Assembly (NCBI GenBank): GCA_017452565.1
Contig: JAFTMF010000017.1
Span: 1 to 11,561, forward strand
DNA: 11,561 nt
Direction: 5' to 3'
Source of the DNA: Clostridia bacterium
GTDB taxonomy: Bacteria > Bacillota > Clostridia > Oscillospirales > CAG-272
This document shows, in pieces, positions 1 through 7,700 of this stretch (position 1 is its first letter; each line of letters opens with the position of its first letter). The translations under genes were made by a program, and so were the position numbers. Below the pieces are notes generated by a model. It made no database searches. It worked only from the letters and a program-made list of their open reading frames with translations, and was not told the origin of the DNA.

Positions 1-458
1 TCCTCTGCAATGGTATCATCCACGCTGATAATATCGATGTAGGTGAGGGGATTGCCGTCTTTGTCCACGTCGATGGGCTCGGACAGCGATACTTCGCATT
101 GCGTCTTCTTCTGCGAGCGGAAGTACATCAGGATTTCATTCTGCAAACAACGCCCCGCGTAAGTGGCAAAGCGAGCTCCGTTAGTACAGTCGAAGGAATC
201 CACCGCTTTGATGAGTCCGATCGTACCGATGGAGATCAGATCCTCTTGGTTTTTGCTGGTAATGTAATACTTTTTCACGATGTGCGCCACCAAACGAAGA
301 TTGTGGAGAATCAGTTTTTCTCTCGCCGCCTCATCTCCTTGACGGCACAAACGGAAGCATTCTTGCTCTTCCTCCAAGGACAGCGGCGGGGGGAAATGAG
401 CAGGCTCATCTACTTTCAGAAAGATCGCCAGCATTTTGGTTATCATGGTCAGCAGCAT
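1..458 (-). CDS. sigK: RNA polymerase sporulation sigma factor sigma-K (3' part outside window)
   Basis: This is the N-terminal 152 codons of a sigma-70 family factor that directs late mother-cell transcription during sporulation. Residues 1-16 form a hydrophobic stretch (MLLTMITKMLAIFLKV) like the membrane-tethering pro-sequence of pro-sigma-K. An FPPPLS segment at 22-27 matches the FPQPLS that follows the cleaved peptide in Bacillus. Region 2 is clear: NLRLVAHIVKK at 53-63, then DLISIGTIGLIKAV at 73-86, followed by the DNA-melting segment with NEILMYFR. The segment with EVSLSEPIDVDKDGN favours SigK over SigE. The start at 458 is set by an AAAGGGTG ribosome binding site about 7 nt upstream. 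No skin-type element interrupts the visible part. The C-terminal regions 3-4 lie beyond the left edge, so intactness there cannot be judged. Confidence 0.92.
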   Translation of the reverse strand, partial: MLLTMITKMLAIFLKVDEPAHFPPPLSLEEEQECFRLCRQGDEAAREKLILHNLRLVAHIVKKYYITSKNQEDLISIGTIGLIKAVDSFDCTNGARFATYAGRCLQNEILMYFRSQKKTQCEVSLSEPIDVDKDGNPLTYIDIISVDDTIAE

Positions 459-486
459 ACTATCACCCTTTCTTCTTTCTAAGGGC

Positions 487-514
487 AGTATATGTGTTAC
501 CGAGCTCGTATTAT
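487..514 (-). promoter_or_regulatory. Sigma-E-like promoter for sigK
   Basis: On the minus strand, an ATAATA element (509-514) and a CATATACT element (487-494) are separated by 14 bases. This resembles the sigma-E pattern of ATA at -35 and CATACA-T at -10, with one mismatch in the -10. It would start transcription near 480, about 20 nt before the sigK start codon. In known spore formers sigK is transcribed by sigma-E with SpoIIID, so the context fits. There is no good sigma-A promoter in the same place. Confidence 0.5.
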
Positions 515-520
515 CCCGCA

Positions 521-720
521 TTGTCAACCTGCACGTTGACTACCTCATCCCAAAAGTCAGCAGGCTCCACTGTCCGCAGGCGCAGAAGCAGGAGCTGATC
601 GACGCCATCTTTGCCGCCATTACGAAACGAAAAAACAATCCCCCCTCGTTATCATCCACTGCCCTTCGATATCAATCTTTGAATCAGCAAAGCGCTAAAG
701 CCTATGCAATCGTAGACTAA
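521..720 (+). other. Coding-like segment of unknown origin between sigK and the decayed methyltransferase
   Basis: A plus-strand frame stays open to a stop at 718-720. From about 521 to 650 it has coding-like composition, higher in GC than the AT-rich sequence after it, and would encode a segment containing CPQAQKQELIDAIFAAITKR. I do not recognise a family. It has no credible start or ribosome binding site, because the open frame begins inside sigK on the opposite strand. It may be the tail of a lost gene, or chance. The sigK upstream control region overlaps it. Confidence 0.15.
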
Positions 721-778
721 TTCATATTTTTATGCTATAATTATTTCAAAAGCAATGTAACCAAATTCCAAACTATCA

Positions 779-951
779 CACTACTTTGCATTTCGTGAAT
801 ATGTGTTTGAAAGAAGCTATCATTTCTTCTTCAGAAAAACCGTATTATTCAAATCTTGCATTGGAGCAAACCGATGTAAACATATTATCTTCAAAAGGCA
901 GATGCCATAATGATGTGGCAATCCCTAAACCATTTATATTATCCAAGGGCT
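779..951 (-). pseudogene. Remnant of a class I SAM-dependent methyltransferase
   Basis: Read on the minus strand from about 951 to 779, the frame gives GIATSLWHLPFEDNMF followed by TSVCSNARFE. This matches the motif around the end of strand beta-4 and the post-motif region of class I SAM methyltransferases (typical form: D-x-x-x-LPF-x-DN-x-FD-x-V). It is followed after a TAA stop (845-847) by YGFSEEEMIASFKHIF, and then two adjacent stops (773-778). There is no start codon, no glycine-rich SAM-binding motif I and no C-terminal half. It is a short internal fragment of a lost gene. The SAM methyltransferase reading rests on motif recognition only. Confidence 0.5.
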
Positions 952-962
952 AAATACAAGTC

Positions 963-991
963 TTGACTTTTTGTCCATTTTGTGATATAAT
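963..991 (+). promoter_or_regulatory. Sigma-A promoter firing into a perfect hairpin
   Basis: TTGACT (963-968) and TATAAT (986-991) are separated by exactly 17 bases, close to the vegetative sigma-A consensus. Transcription should start at about 998, which is the first base of the large inverted repeat that follows. No plus-strand gene lies downstream. The only open frame there is antisense to the end of the citrate synthase gene. Confidence 0.65.
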
Positions 992-998
992 ATATACG

Positions 999-1050
999 TA
1001 AAACACACAGCCGAGAGCGATCATTTGGTCGCTCTCGGCTGTGTGTTTTA
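999..1050. terminator. Perfect 22-bp inverted repeat: bidirectional terminator or small structured RNA
   Basis: Bases 999-1020 and 1029-1050 are exact reverse complements around the 8-base loop TCATTTGG. The stem has a GC-rich core and A4/T4 ends, so each strand reads as a hairpin followed by a short U-run. On the minus strand it can end transcripts from the citrate synthase operon, whose stop codon is about 220 bases away, and also shield the methyltransferase remnant and sigK. On the plus strand it sits at the start point of the promoter at 963-991, so that promoter would yield only a very short hairpin RNA. Confidence 0.6.
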
Positions 1051-1059
1051 TATACCATT

Positions 1060-1074
1060 ATCGCAAGTTGCGAT
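1060..1074. repeat. Short perfect dyad ATCGCAAGTTGCGAT
   Basis: This 15-base perfect inverted repeat (7-base arms around a central G) lies 10 bases past the large hairpin. It has the size and symmetry of a dimeric repressor operator, but no regulator or promoter in the window points to it. The rest of 1075-1273 holds nothing recognisable. A weak hairpin possibility around 1170-1200 lacks a proper U-run. Confidence 0.3.
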
Positions 1075-1273
1075 CAAAAAGTGCGCATCAGTCTATAATG
1101 CAACATCTCCAAGACATAATACTATTTACAACTCAGCGCTTGCTGTCAAGATAATCTGTAAAAACCTGCTCGAAAAGAGAGAAAGCTCCTTACTTTTTCG
1201 AAAACAAATCCAACTTTTTTCGCAGAGCATTCCCTTTGAATATCAAGACACCTACTCCAAATTTGTCTGTTAC

Positions 1274-2629
1274 TTATCTATTATCAAGCGAAACGTATTC
1301 GCCTTCTTGCTTTACACTGATATATGCAGGGCGAATGATCTTGCCGGCATTCTGTATTTCTTCCATACGGTGTGCGCTCCAACCGGCAATTCTTGCAACA
1401 GCGAAAATAGGGGTAAAAAGCTCGTACGGAAGCCCAAGCATTTTATAGACCATACCCGAATAAAAGTCCACGTTTGCGCTGACACCCTTGTACATCTTGC
1501 GTTTTTCCGCAATAATCTCGGGAGTGAGTTTTTCCACAGTTTCGTATAACTCGAATTCCTCTTGCATTCCTTTTTCTTCAGAAAGTTGCTTTGCATAAGT
1601 ACGGAGAATATCGGCTCTCGGATCGGACAAGGAGTAAACTGCGTGTCCCATACCGTAGATGAGTCCCGCTTTGTCAAAGGCTTGCTTATCAAGCAGCTTG
1701 ACAAGGTGATCCTTGACCGCCGCCGTGTCTTTTGTATTGATAGTCGCTTTCATATCGTCGAACATCTGCATAACCTTGATGTTCGCGCCGCCGTGCCGAG
1801 GGCCTTTGAGCGAGCCGAGAGCAGCCGAGATAGCGGAATAGGTATCCGTTCCCGAAGAAGTTACTACGTGAGTTGTAAAGGTCGAGTTATTTCCGCCTCC
1901 ATGCTCTGCGTGAAGAACGAGGGCAAGATCGAGCAGTTTGGCTTCAAGAGGAGTATATTTCCCATCCTCTCGCAGTATGTAAAGCAGATTTTCTGCTGTA
2001 TTCAGCTCTTTCTTGGGATAATGAATAAACAGGCTGTTGTTATTATGATAGTGCTGGAATGATTGATAGCCGTAAACCGCAAGAAGAGGAAATTCCGCTA
2101 TGAGCTGTAAGCATTGGCGCAGAATGTTAGCGGTGGATATATCGTCGGGATTTTCGTCATAAGCGTATAGTGCCAATACGCACCTCGACAACATATTCAT
2201 CATATCCTTGCCGGGCGCTTTAAGGATCATATCACGAACAAAGGAAGGCGGCAAGGAACGATAGATAGATAACTGCTCACAAAACTGTCCGAGTTCTTCT
2301 TTGTTTGGAAGTTTGGAAAACAGAAGCAGATAGATAGTTTCCTCAAATCCGGGGCGGTCATCATCAAGAAATCCCTTAACGATATTTCGCACGTTGATTC
2401 CTCGATAATAAAGCTGTCCTTCGCAGGGGATCTCGTTTCCTTTTGCATCTTTATCCTTTGCCTTGATACGCGAAACCTCGGTAAGGCCTGCTATAACGCC
2501 GTTTCCGTTAATGTCACGCAGACCTCGCTTTACATCGTGCTGTGCGTACATTTCGGGAGCAATATGGTTGCTTCCGTCAGACAGCGCTGCAAGCTCTCTT
2601 ATGTAGGGTGTAATTTCAGAATAATTCAT
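1274..2629 (-). CDS. gltA: Citrate synthase (citrate/2-methylcitrate synthase family)
   Basis: This cytoplasmic enzyme condenses acetyl-CoA with oxaloacetate to citrate, feeding an often incomplete TCA branch toward 2-oxoglutarate and glutamate in anaerobes. The 451-residue protein is full length for the long clostridial form. Active-site motifs are all present: HAEHGGGNN at 240-248, GPRHGGAN at 277-283 with His279, GMGHAVY at 326-332 with His329, NVDFYSG at 386-392 with the catalytic Asp388, and RIAGWSAH at 413-420. These mark the si-type synthase fold rather than the unrelated Re-citrate synthase used by some clostridia. The start is fixed by a near-perfect AAGGAGGT site (2636-2643) six bases upstream. 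It lies 27 nt after the CNNM gene, so the two are very likely cotranscribed. Preference for oxaloacetate over propionyl-CoA chemistry cannot be settled from motifs. Confidence 0.95.
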   Translation of the reverse strand: MNYSEITPYIRELAALSDGSNHIAPEMYAQHDVKRGLRDINGNGVIAGLTEVSRIKAKDKDAKGNEIPCEGQLYYRGINVRNIVKGFLDDDRPGFEETIYLLLFSKLPNKEELGQFCEQLSIYRSLPPSFVRDMILKAPGKDMMNMLSRCVLALYAYDENPDDISTANILRQCLQLIAEFPLLAVYGYQSFQHYHNNNSLFIHYPKKELNTAENLLYILREDGKYTPLEAKLLDLALVLHAEHGGGNNSTFTTHVVTSSGTDTYSAISAALGSLKGPRHGGANIKVMQMFDDMKATINTKDTAAVKDHLVKLLDKQAFDKAGLIYGMGHAVYSLSDPRADILRTYAKQLSEEKGMQEEFELYETVEKLTPEIIAEKRKMYKGVSANVDFYSGMVYKMLGLPYELFTPIFAVARIAGWSAHRMEEIQNAGKIIRPAYISVKQEGEYVSLDNR

Positions 2630-2656
2630 TTCTGTACCTCCTTGTAGATAGAATAG

Positions 2657-4009
2657 TTATTTGCTCTCCGCCGTATCAGTATCTTCCACGTCAGTATCTT
2701 CTTTGGTCACGGGGATGACCTTTACTAAAACTTCGTGTGTCATTTGTTCGTCAGCTACTGTTACGGAGATTGAGAGGTTTTCATAATTGAAGTTAAAACC
2801 CACCTCGGGAATATTGCCGCAGACCTCGGACAGCCATCCGTTTACGGTATTGGACTCAATATCTTTGCTCTTTTCAAGTGAGAAGTATTCAAAGAACTCG
2901 TCGATAGAAACGCCGGAAAGCACACGGTAGGTGTTCTCTTCCATCGGAATGATCGTCTCTGTCGCCTCGTCCTGTTCATCCCAAATCTCACCCACAAGCT
3001 CCTCAATAATATCCTCCATCGTCACAACGCCCGAGGTATGACCGTACTCGTTTACAACGAGCACCATATGCGTATGGTTCTCCTGCATATCCTTAAATAA
3101 CGCATCCAAATGAATGGTTTCGGGAACAAATTCGGGAGCGAGAAGAGCATCTGCAAGCTTGAATTCGGGATTGGTACGCTTTAAAAGATATTGGCGAGTA
3201 TGAAGAACTCCTACGATCTTGTCAAGGTTGTCAGAGTATACGGGGATACGGGAATATCCTTCGTTCTCAATGATAGTGAGAAGCTCGTTTTCGGATATAT
3301 CCTCGGAAACAGCAACAACAGAGCTTCTCTGTGTCATAATATCTGCTGCGGAAAGCCGTTCCAATTTGAACACGTTCTTTATGTATTCAACATCGTCTTG
3401 CTTCAACGTTCCTTCGTCAGCACCTGCATCCAGCATAACGACGATTTCTTCTTCCGATACGGCATCTTCCTTTTCGTTAGGATTGATACCGAATATTCGT
3501 AACACGAGGTTCGTAGAAGCAGTCAAGAACCAAATAATTGGCTTGAGAACTGTTGTTAGCACAGAAATAATTCCGCACACACCGTTTGCCAGCTTTTCCT
3601 TGTGGCGCATAGCAATCCGTTTAGGTACAAGCTCGCCGAGAACAAGGGTGAAATAGGACAGTATCAACGTAATCAGAACAACCGATATAGTATCAATCGT
3701 TCCAATATGCTCCGCAGATACATTGAATGCGGACACCATTGCACCCGTCAGCTTTGCCGCAAAACTATCAGCGGCAAAAGCCGAACCGAGAAATCCGGCA
3801 AGTGTGATGCCGACTTGAATGGTGGAGAGGAATTTAGTAGGATCCTCTATAATTTTCAACATTTTGCGAGCCTTTTTATCACCGTCCTCTGCAAGAGAAC
3901 GAACCTTTTTCTCATTGAGGGAAATCAAGGCAATTTCGGTGGCGGCAAAGAAGGCATTCAGCAAAATCAAAATCAATTGCAATAATAACTGTTTAATAAT
4001 GTCAGACAT
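2657..4009 (-). CDS. CNNM/CorC-family membrane protein (hemolysin-type, DUF21 + CBS pair)
   Basis: This integral membrane protein belongs to the family that includes bacterial CorC/YhdP-type transporters implicated in Mg2+ (or Co2+) export. The old name 'hemolysin' is a misnomer for most members. Within 450 residues, the CNNM transmembrane domain spans about 1-175. Its helices lie near 5-30, 60-82, 105-127 and 143-170, with NAFFAATEIALIS at 18-30 and the signature GELVPK at 125-130. A CBS pair covers about 222-345, with EYGHTSGVVTMEDIIEELVG at 321-340. A C-terminal transporter-associated (CorC_HlyC) domain covers about 350-435, and the tail is acidic. The start at 4009 has AGGAG (4016-4020) six bases upstream. 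It is the first gene of the unit with citrate synthase. The metal specificity is inferred from the family, not seen. Confidence 0.93.
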   Translation of the reverse strand: MSDIIKQLLLQLILILLNAFFAATEIALISLNEKKVRSLAEDGDKKARKMLKIIEDPTKFLSTIQVGITLAGFLGSAFAADSFAAKLTGAMVSAFNVSAEHIGTIDTISVVLITLILSYFTLVLGELVPKRIAMRHKEKLANGVCGIISVLTTVLKPIIWFLTASTNLVLRIFGINPNEKEDAVSEEEIVVMLDAGADEGTLKQDDVEYIKNVFKLERLSAADIMTQRSSVVAVSEDISENELLTIIENEGYSRIPVYSDNLDKIVGVLHTRQYLLKRTNPEFKLADALLAPEFVPETIHLDALFKDMQENHTHMVLVVNEYGHTSGVVTMEDIIEELVGEIWDEQDEATETIIPMEENTYRVLSGVSIDEFFEYFSLEKSKDIESNTVNGWLSEVCGNIPEVGFNFNYENLSISVTVADEQMTHEVLVKVIPVTKEDTDVEDTDTAESK

Positions 4010-4075
4010 AATAATCTCCTGTTTTATGAATAAATGTGTATGTTTTTTTATGGTGACTTTCCGGCTGAACGATGA

Positions 4076-4192
4076 TTAACATAGCAGCTTTAAGAAAATC
4101 AAGCCGTTTAGAAAACAAGCACATTTATGATTATTTGAATGTCTGACCGTCAAAACTCCCTTTTCGGGGCAACTTCGAGGTAGCGGATCCAC
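4076..4192 (-). CDS. Possible 38-codon leader ORF upstream of the CNNM gene
   Basis: A GTG codon at 4190-4192 is preceded by AAAGGAG (4201-4207) at 8-base spacing, a better site than most chance ORFs have. It opens a 38-codon frame with four cysteines (in SCPEK, KCACF and the terminal LLC) and a hydrophobic C-terminal half. It ends 66 bases before the CNNM start codon, on the same strand and downstream of the candidate operon promoter at 4433-4461. It could be a regulatory leader peptide or a small membrane protein. I recognise no family, and it may be chance. Confidence 0.25.
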   Translation of the reverse strand: MDPLPRSCPEKGVLTVRHSNNHKCACFLNGLIFLKLLC

Positions 4193-4220
4193 AAAACCAA
4201 CTCCTTTCCCATATTTATAC

Positions 4221-4412
4221 TTAAAACAATTGTATCACATTATCAGCCAAGTGGACGAAAGAAGAGGCAAAGCGTTCGAGGAGAGCCTCATCCAAATCAT
4301 GATTTATCTCCATTCATTCGATAACCCAAGCCGCGCTCCGAATTACTATCGGATATTCGGAATCCTCTTGAATTCGCTGCTCTTCTGCAGCTTTTGCGCA
4401 TCACTCAGCTTT
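4221..4412 (-). pseudogene. Possible broken small gene upstream of the CNNM operon
   Basis: On the minus strand the frame ending at TAA 4221-4223 reads like real protein, with AEEQRIQEDSEYPIVIRSAA followed later by HDLDEALLERFASSFVHLAD. It is broken by TGA codons at 4401-4403 and 4314-4316. A start codon just upstream (ATGAAAAGC at 4408-4416) joins this frame if one A is removed. The pattern suggests a small acidic helical protein of about 65 residues that has decayed. The longest intact part is a 30-codon ORF starting at 4313 without a ribosome binding site. I do not recognise the family. Confidence 0.22.
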
Positions 4413-4432
4413 TCATATTGTAATACTTATTT

Positions 4433-4461
4433 ATTATACCATAATTTTGTGAATTTTTCAA
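4433..4461 (-). promoter_or_regulatory. Sigma-A promoter, probably for the CNNM-citrate synthase operon
   Basis: On the minus strand, TTGAAA (4456-4461) and a perfect TATAAT (4433-4438) are separated by 17 bases, giving a start near 4426. The first intact large gene downstream is the CNNM gene at 4009, which would leave a leader of about 415 nt. A second, weaker extended -10 (TGATACAAT, 4229-4237) lacks a good -35. No recognisable riboswitch or strong terminator was seen in the leader. The stretch 4462-4673 holds nothing else that I can name. Confidence 0.55.
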
Positions 4462-4673
4462 TCACTATTCCTACTATTTGCATATACAAAAACAAATTTT
4501 TGTGTGTCAAAAAACGTGCTTGCCATATCATAAGTAGATAATTCGGCTATCTATTCCAATTTCTCGCCTTACGCTTGGGAAATTTGAAAGAAAAACAGAA
4601 TTGCGACGGGACATAAAATCACGGTGCTGTATACATACGTGGTGAAGGTGTAACAGCTTCGTTGAACGATCGC

Positions 4674-4710
4674 AAAAAACCTACCGAATCGAACGATTCG
4701 GTAGGTTTTT
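4674..4710 (-). terminator. Rho-independent terminator of the esterase-beta-helix operon
   Basis: AAAAACCTACCGAAT (4675-4689) and ATTCGGTAGGTTTTT (4696-4710) form a perfect 15-bp stem with a 6-base loop. Read on the minus strand it ends in a run of six T. It starts 20 bases beyond the stop codon of the beta-helix gene and marks the end of that operon. With A and T runs on both sides it can also stop plus-strand transcription. Confidence 0.85.
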
Positions 4711-4730
4711 GTCAGATTATGCAAATTGAT

Positions 4731-7700
4731 TTAGCGTTTGCGCTTTTTCAAAAGCACCGCAAGAGCCGCACCCATCGCCGCTACAAAAGCCACAGCCACT
4801 ACGATCCAAATCACGGGAGAAGCACTCTTCTCTTCTTTCGGATCGCTCGCCTCGTTTCCATCATTGGGAGCAATAGGCTGATTGGGCGTCTGGGGATCAT
4901 CCGGCTGGTCGCCCGTTTCGGGGGGAGTGGGATCATCGGTAGGCTTCTGATCGTTCTTCATTTCCACGTTTGCGGCAAACAAATTCTGATTCACCCCCGG
5001 CTTGAGCTCCTCCAATGTATTTGCTATCTTGCCGTTGAAGTAGATATTGGAGAGGGTGACGCCGTCAATTCCGCTCTCACCGCTATGTCCCCAAATACGG
5101 ATAGCCTGATTGCCTTCCGCTCCCTTGTAGACGTAGATATTTTTCACGGTAACGTCCTTCAGATTGCCCTTGCCGCGGGAGTTTTCCTGCACGTGGAGGA
5201 GCATCCAGCCGGTGTGACCGTAAAAGCCGCCGCTGTGGATCTTCTCCACATAAATGGTATCAAATACCACGCCCGAAACCGTTCCCGATCCGGAGGAGCA
5301 ATGGATACCGAAGCCAATCGTAGCATCTACCACCGTGCAGTTCTTGAAGGTTACGTTGTAATGATTCTGATCGGTTCCCTGCCCGATCTTGAAGCCCATA
5401 CGGTGAGTATAGGACAGACATCCGTCAAAGGTTACGTTGTCCAGATACTCGGGCATTCCGGGCCAGTTGGCGGTAATACCGGTCTTGTAGGGCCAAGTCT
5501 TTGCCGAGAAGGGATCGTCCATGGAAAAGCCAACGCAATTCTTGACTACCACGTCCTGACATTCACAAACGTCGATGCCGTCATTCTCGTCGTGATGGCG
5601 GCTGATGCGATGGAGATACTTCATACCGGTGAAGGTCATATGGTCACTTCTGACGGCAACCAAGGACCAGCATACGCTCTCCCTGAGAGTGATACCCTCG
5701 CAGTAGAAATAGGAACAGGCAATGGGAACGATGATGTTCTGTCCGATGTGATGATTGCCTTCTTCCTGCTGGTTCCAGTAATGAACGTCACGGCCGTCCA
5801 GCGTTCCTCTGCCGCCGATGCGGATATCATAGGAGCCGTTGACTTTGCTGAGCCCTTCTTCCTCGAAGTGGTTGGAGATCCACCAAGTATAGTCCACGCC
5901 CTGCTTGCCACCAGGGTCTACCATAGAGTTCTTGGTGCCGTGGATCTTCAGTAGAGAGGTATCGTCGGTGATCCGAAGCACCGCTCCACCCTCCAGATAG
6001 TGATAGGTGTTAGAGCCAAGCACCAGATTACCCACGTAATAAATGCCTGCGGGGATATAGACCACGCCGTTCTTGTGTCCCTTTACACTACCGTAGGCAG
6101 AAGCGTCGTCCAGCGCTTTCTGGATTGCCTCGGTCACCTCTTTATCGGTCATCTTGGACGGATCGACCGAGTAGGGTGCGGCGGTAACGTTAAAAATACC
6201 CTCTCCACTCTTAGCAGGAACGTCGGTCTGCATAGGATCTGCCGAGAGGATCAAGTATTTTCCGTCCATACAAAGGACATAGTGCTCGTTCTCACTGAGG
6301 GTCAGCGTAATGGTCTTGCCCTTCTTGGAATATACGGGATTCTTGTGTTGGGGGCTGACCGTCAGTTCACGGACCGTTGATTTGCACTCTACAATCACCT
6401 CGATACTGCCCTTTTCGGGATCGTAGTCGAAGGCGGCATACTCATACTGACCTGCAAGAGAGGTCACGGGAACGCTGACACCGTCCACCGTCACCGTGTA
6501 AAGCTGAGAAGCCTCATAGCAGTCTGCCAAAGGATAAACGGTAATCTTATCGGTAGTCTTGGGGGTATCTTTCACACCCGGATAAGTATCCAGCATCCCG
6601 TCGGGGACCTCCACCGTCACGGGAGTGCTGTTCTCCTTGGTCTGCACCTCGGAAAAGTCCACGTCGGAGGTAAAGGTCAGCTTGGATTCATCCACGGGAT
6701 CGCCCAGCTCGATATAGTCGGAGGCAAATGCGGAGTCCACTTCGGTAGCCCCCAAACCTACCATTTGGAAGGTCACGATATTCTCGCCCTGTTTGAACTC
6801 ATAGTTGCCCAGCGTGATGGTACGCACCGCTTCGCTGGAATTGTTTACTACCTCGCCTACCATCTTGCCCGACTTCAGGGAGATCACACCGCCCACTTTT
6901 TCGCCGTTGACCAACACCTGAATATCGCAGTAGCTCCGAGGGCTGGGACGGTACGCCCATACGATGCCGTACTCGCCTGCCTTTTCCACATTCAGCTTGA
7001 AATCTACGGTAGAGTTCAGACCGCCGCTACGGAAGTAGGTGATCTTCTTGGATACGCCGCTGACACCGGACATATTGAGATTCCACGCCCACTTGCTTTC
7101 CTTGTTCACAGAAGTGGTCACACCTTGATCGTCGGTAACCGTGAAGGGGAGATCCTCCACCTCGTAACGCAGGCCATTCTCCCCGGTATCGGGAGCAGGA
7201 GGAAGCGGTCCGGGGCTTGCAGGATCTGCCAAACGGATGTAGTCAACGGTCAGCGAACCTTCGGCAGGGCCGTTATCCATCAGCATAAAGGAAACTACGT
7301 TTTTGCCTGCCTGAAAGTCAAAGGTGCCGAAATCCACCTCGTGCACTACGTTGAACTTGGTCACCGCACCGTAAACCGTATCGCCGCTCTTCAGCGAGAT
7401 CGGTACGCCAATGGCTTCGCCGTTGAGGAGAACCTGCACGGTAGCATAGCTCTGGCTGTTGGGACGGAACGCCCAGATCATATTGTAGCTCCCCCCTTCG
7501 GGAACATCCAGCTCATAATCGACCGTTCCGCCGATACCGCCGCTGCGGAAATAGGCAATATTGCCCGAATTCCCCGAAATGCCGGTGAGATTCAAATTCA
7601 GCGTCCACGCCCATTTGCTTTTTTTATTCTCAGTGGTGGTCATGCCGGTATCGTCGGTGACCGAGAAGGGAGTGGACTCGCCTTCAAATTTCAACTCCTT

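Noticed and set aside
801..953. A 50-codon plus-strand ORF after a possible extended -10 promoter (TATAAT at 736-741)
   Set aside because: It lacks a ribosome binding site and is exactly antisense to the methyltransferase remnant, which has a clear family motif. The -35 match is only partial.
999..1074. Large hairpin plus dyad as the end of a mobile element
   Set aside because: No second copy, target duplication or transposase is visible in the window.
4140..4165. CCCC-GAAAA-GGG followed by a short T-run as an attenuator in the CNNM leader
   Set aside because: The stem is only three to four base pairs, too weak for a terminator.
4830..4925. PPETGD before the C-terminal membrane helix as an LPXTG-type sortase signal
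   Set aside because: The motif lacks the leading Leu and lies over 30 residues before the helix, whereas sorting signals sit directly next to it. A simple transmembrane anchor fits better.
4662..5954. A 430-codon plus-strand open frame opposite the beta-helix gene
   Set aside because: It begins in the terminator, has no ribosome binding site and low-complexity composition, and the opposite strand shows a full domain structure. It is an antisense shadow of a GC-rich gene.
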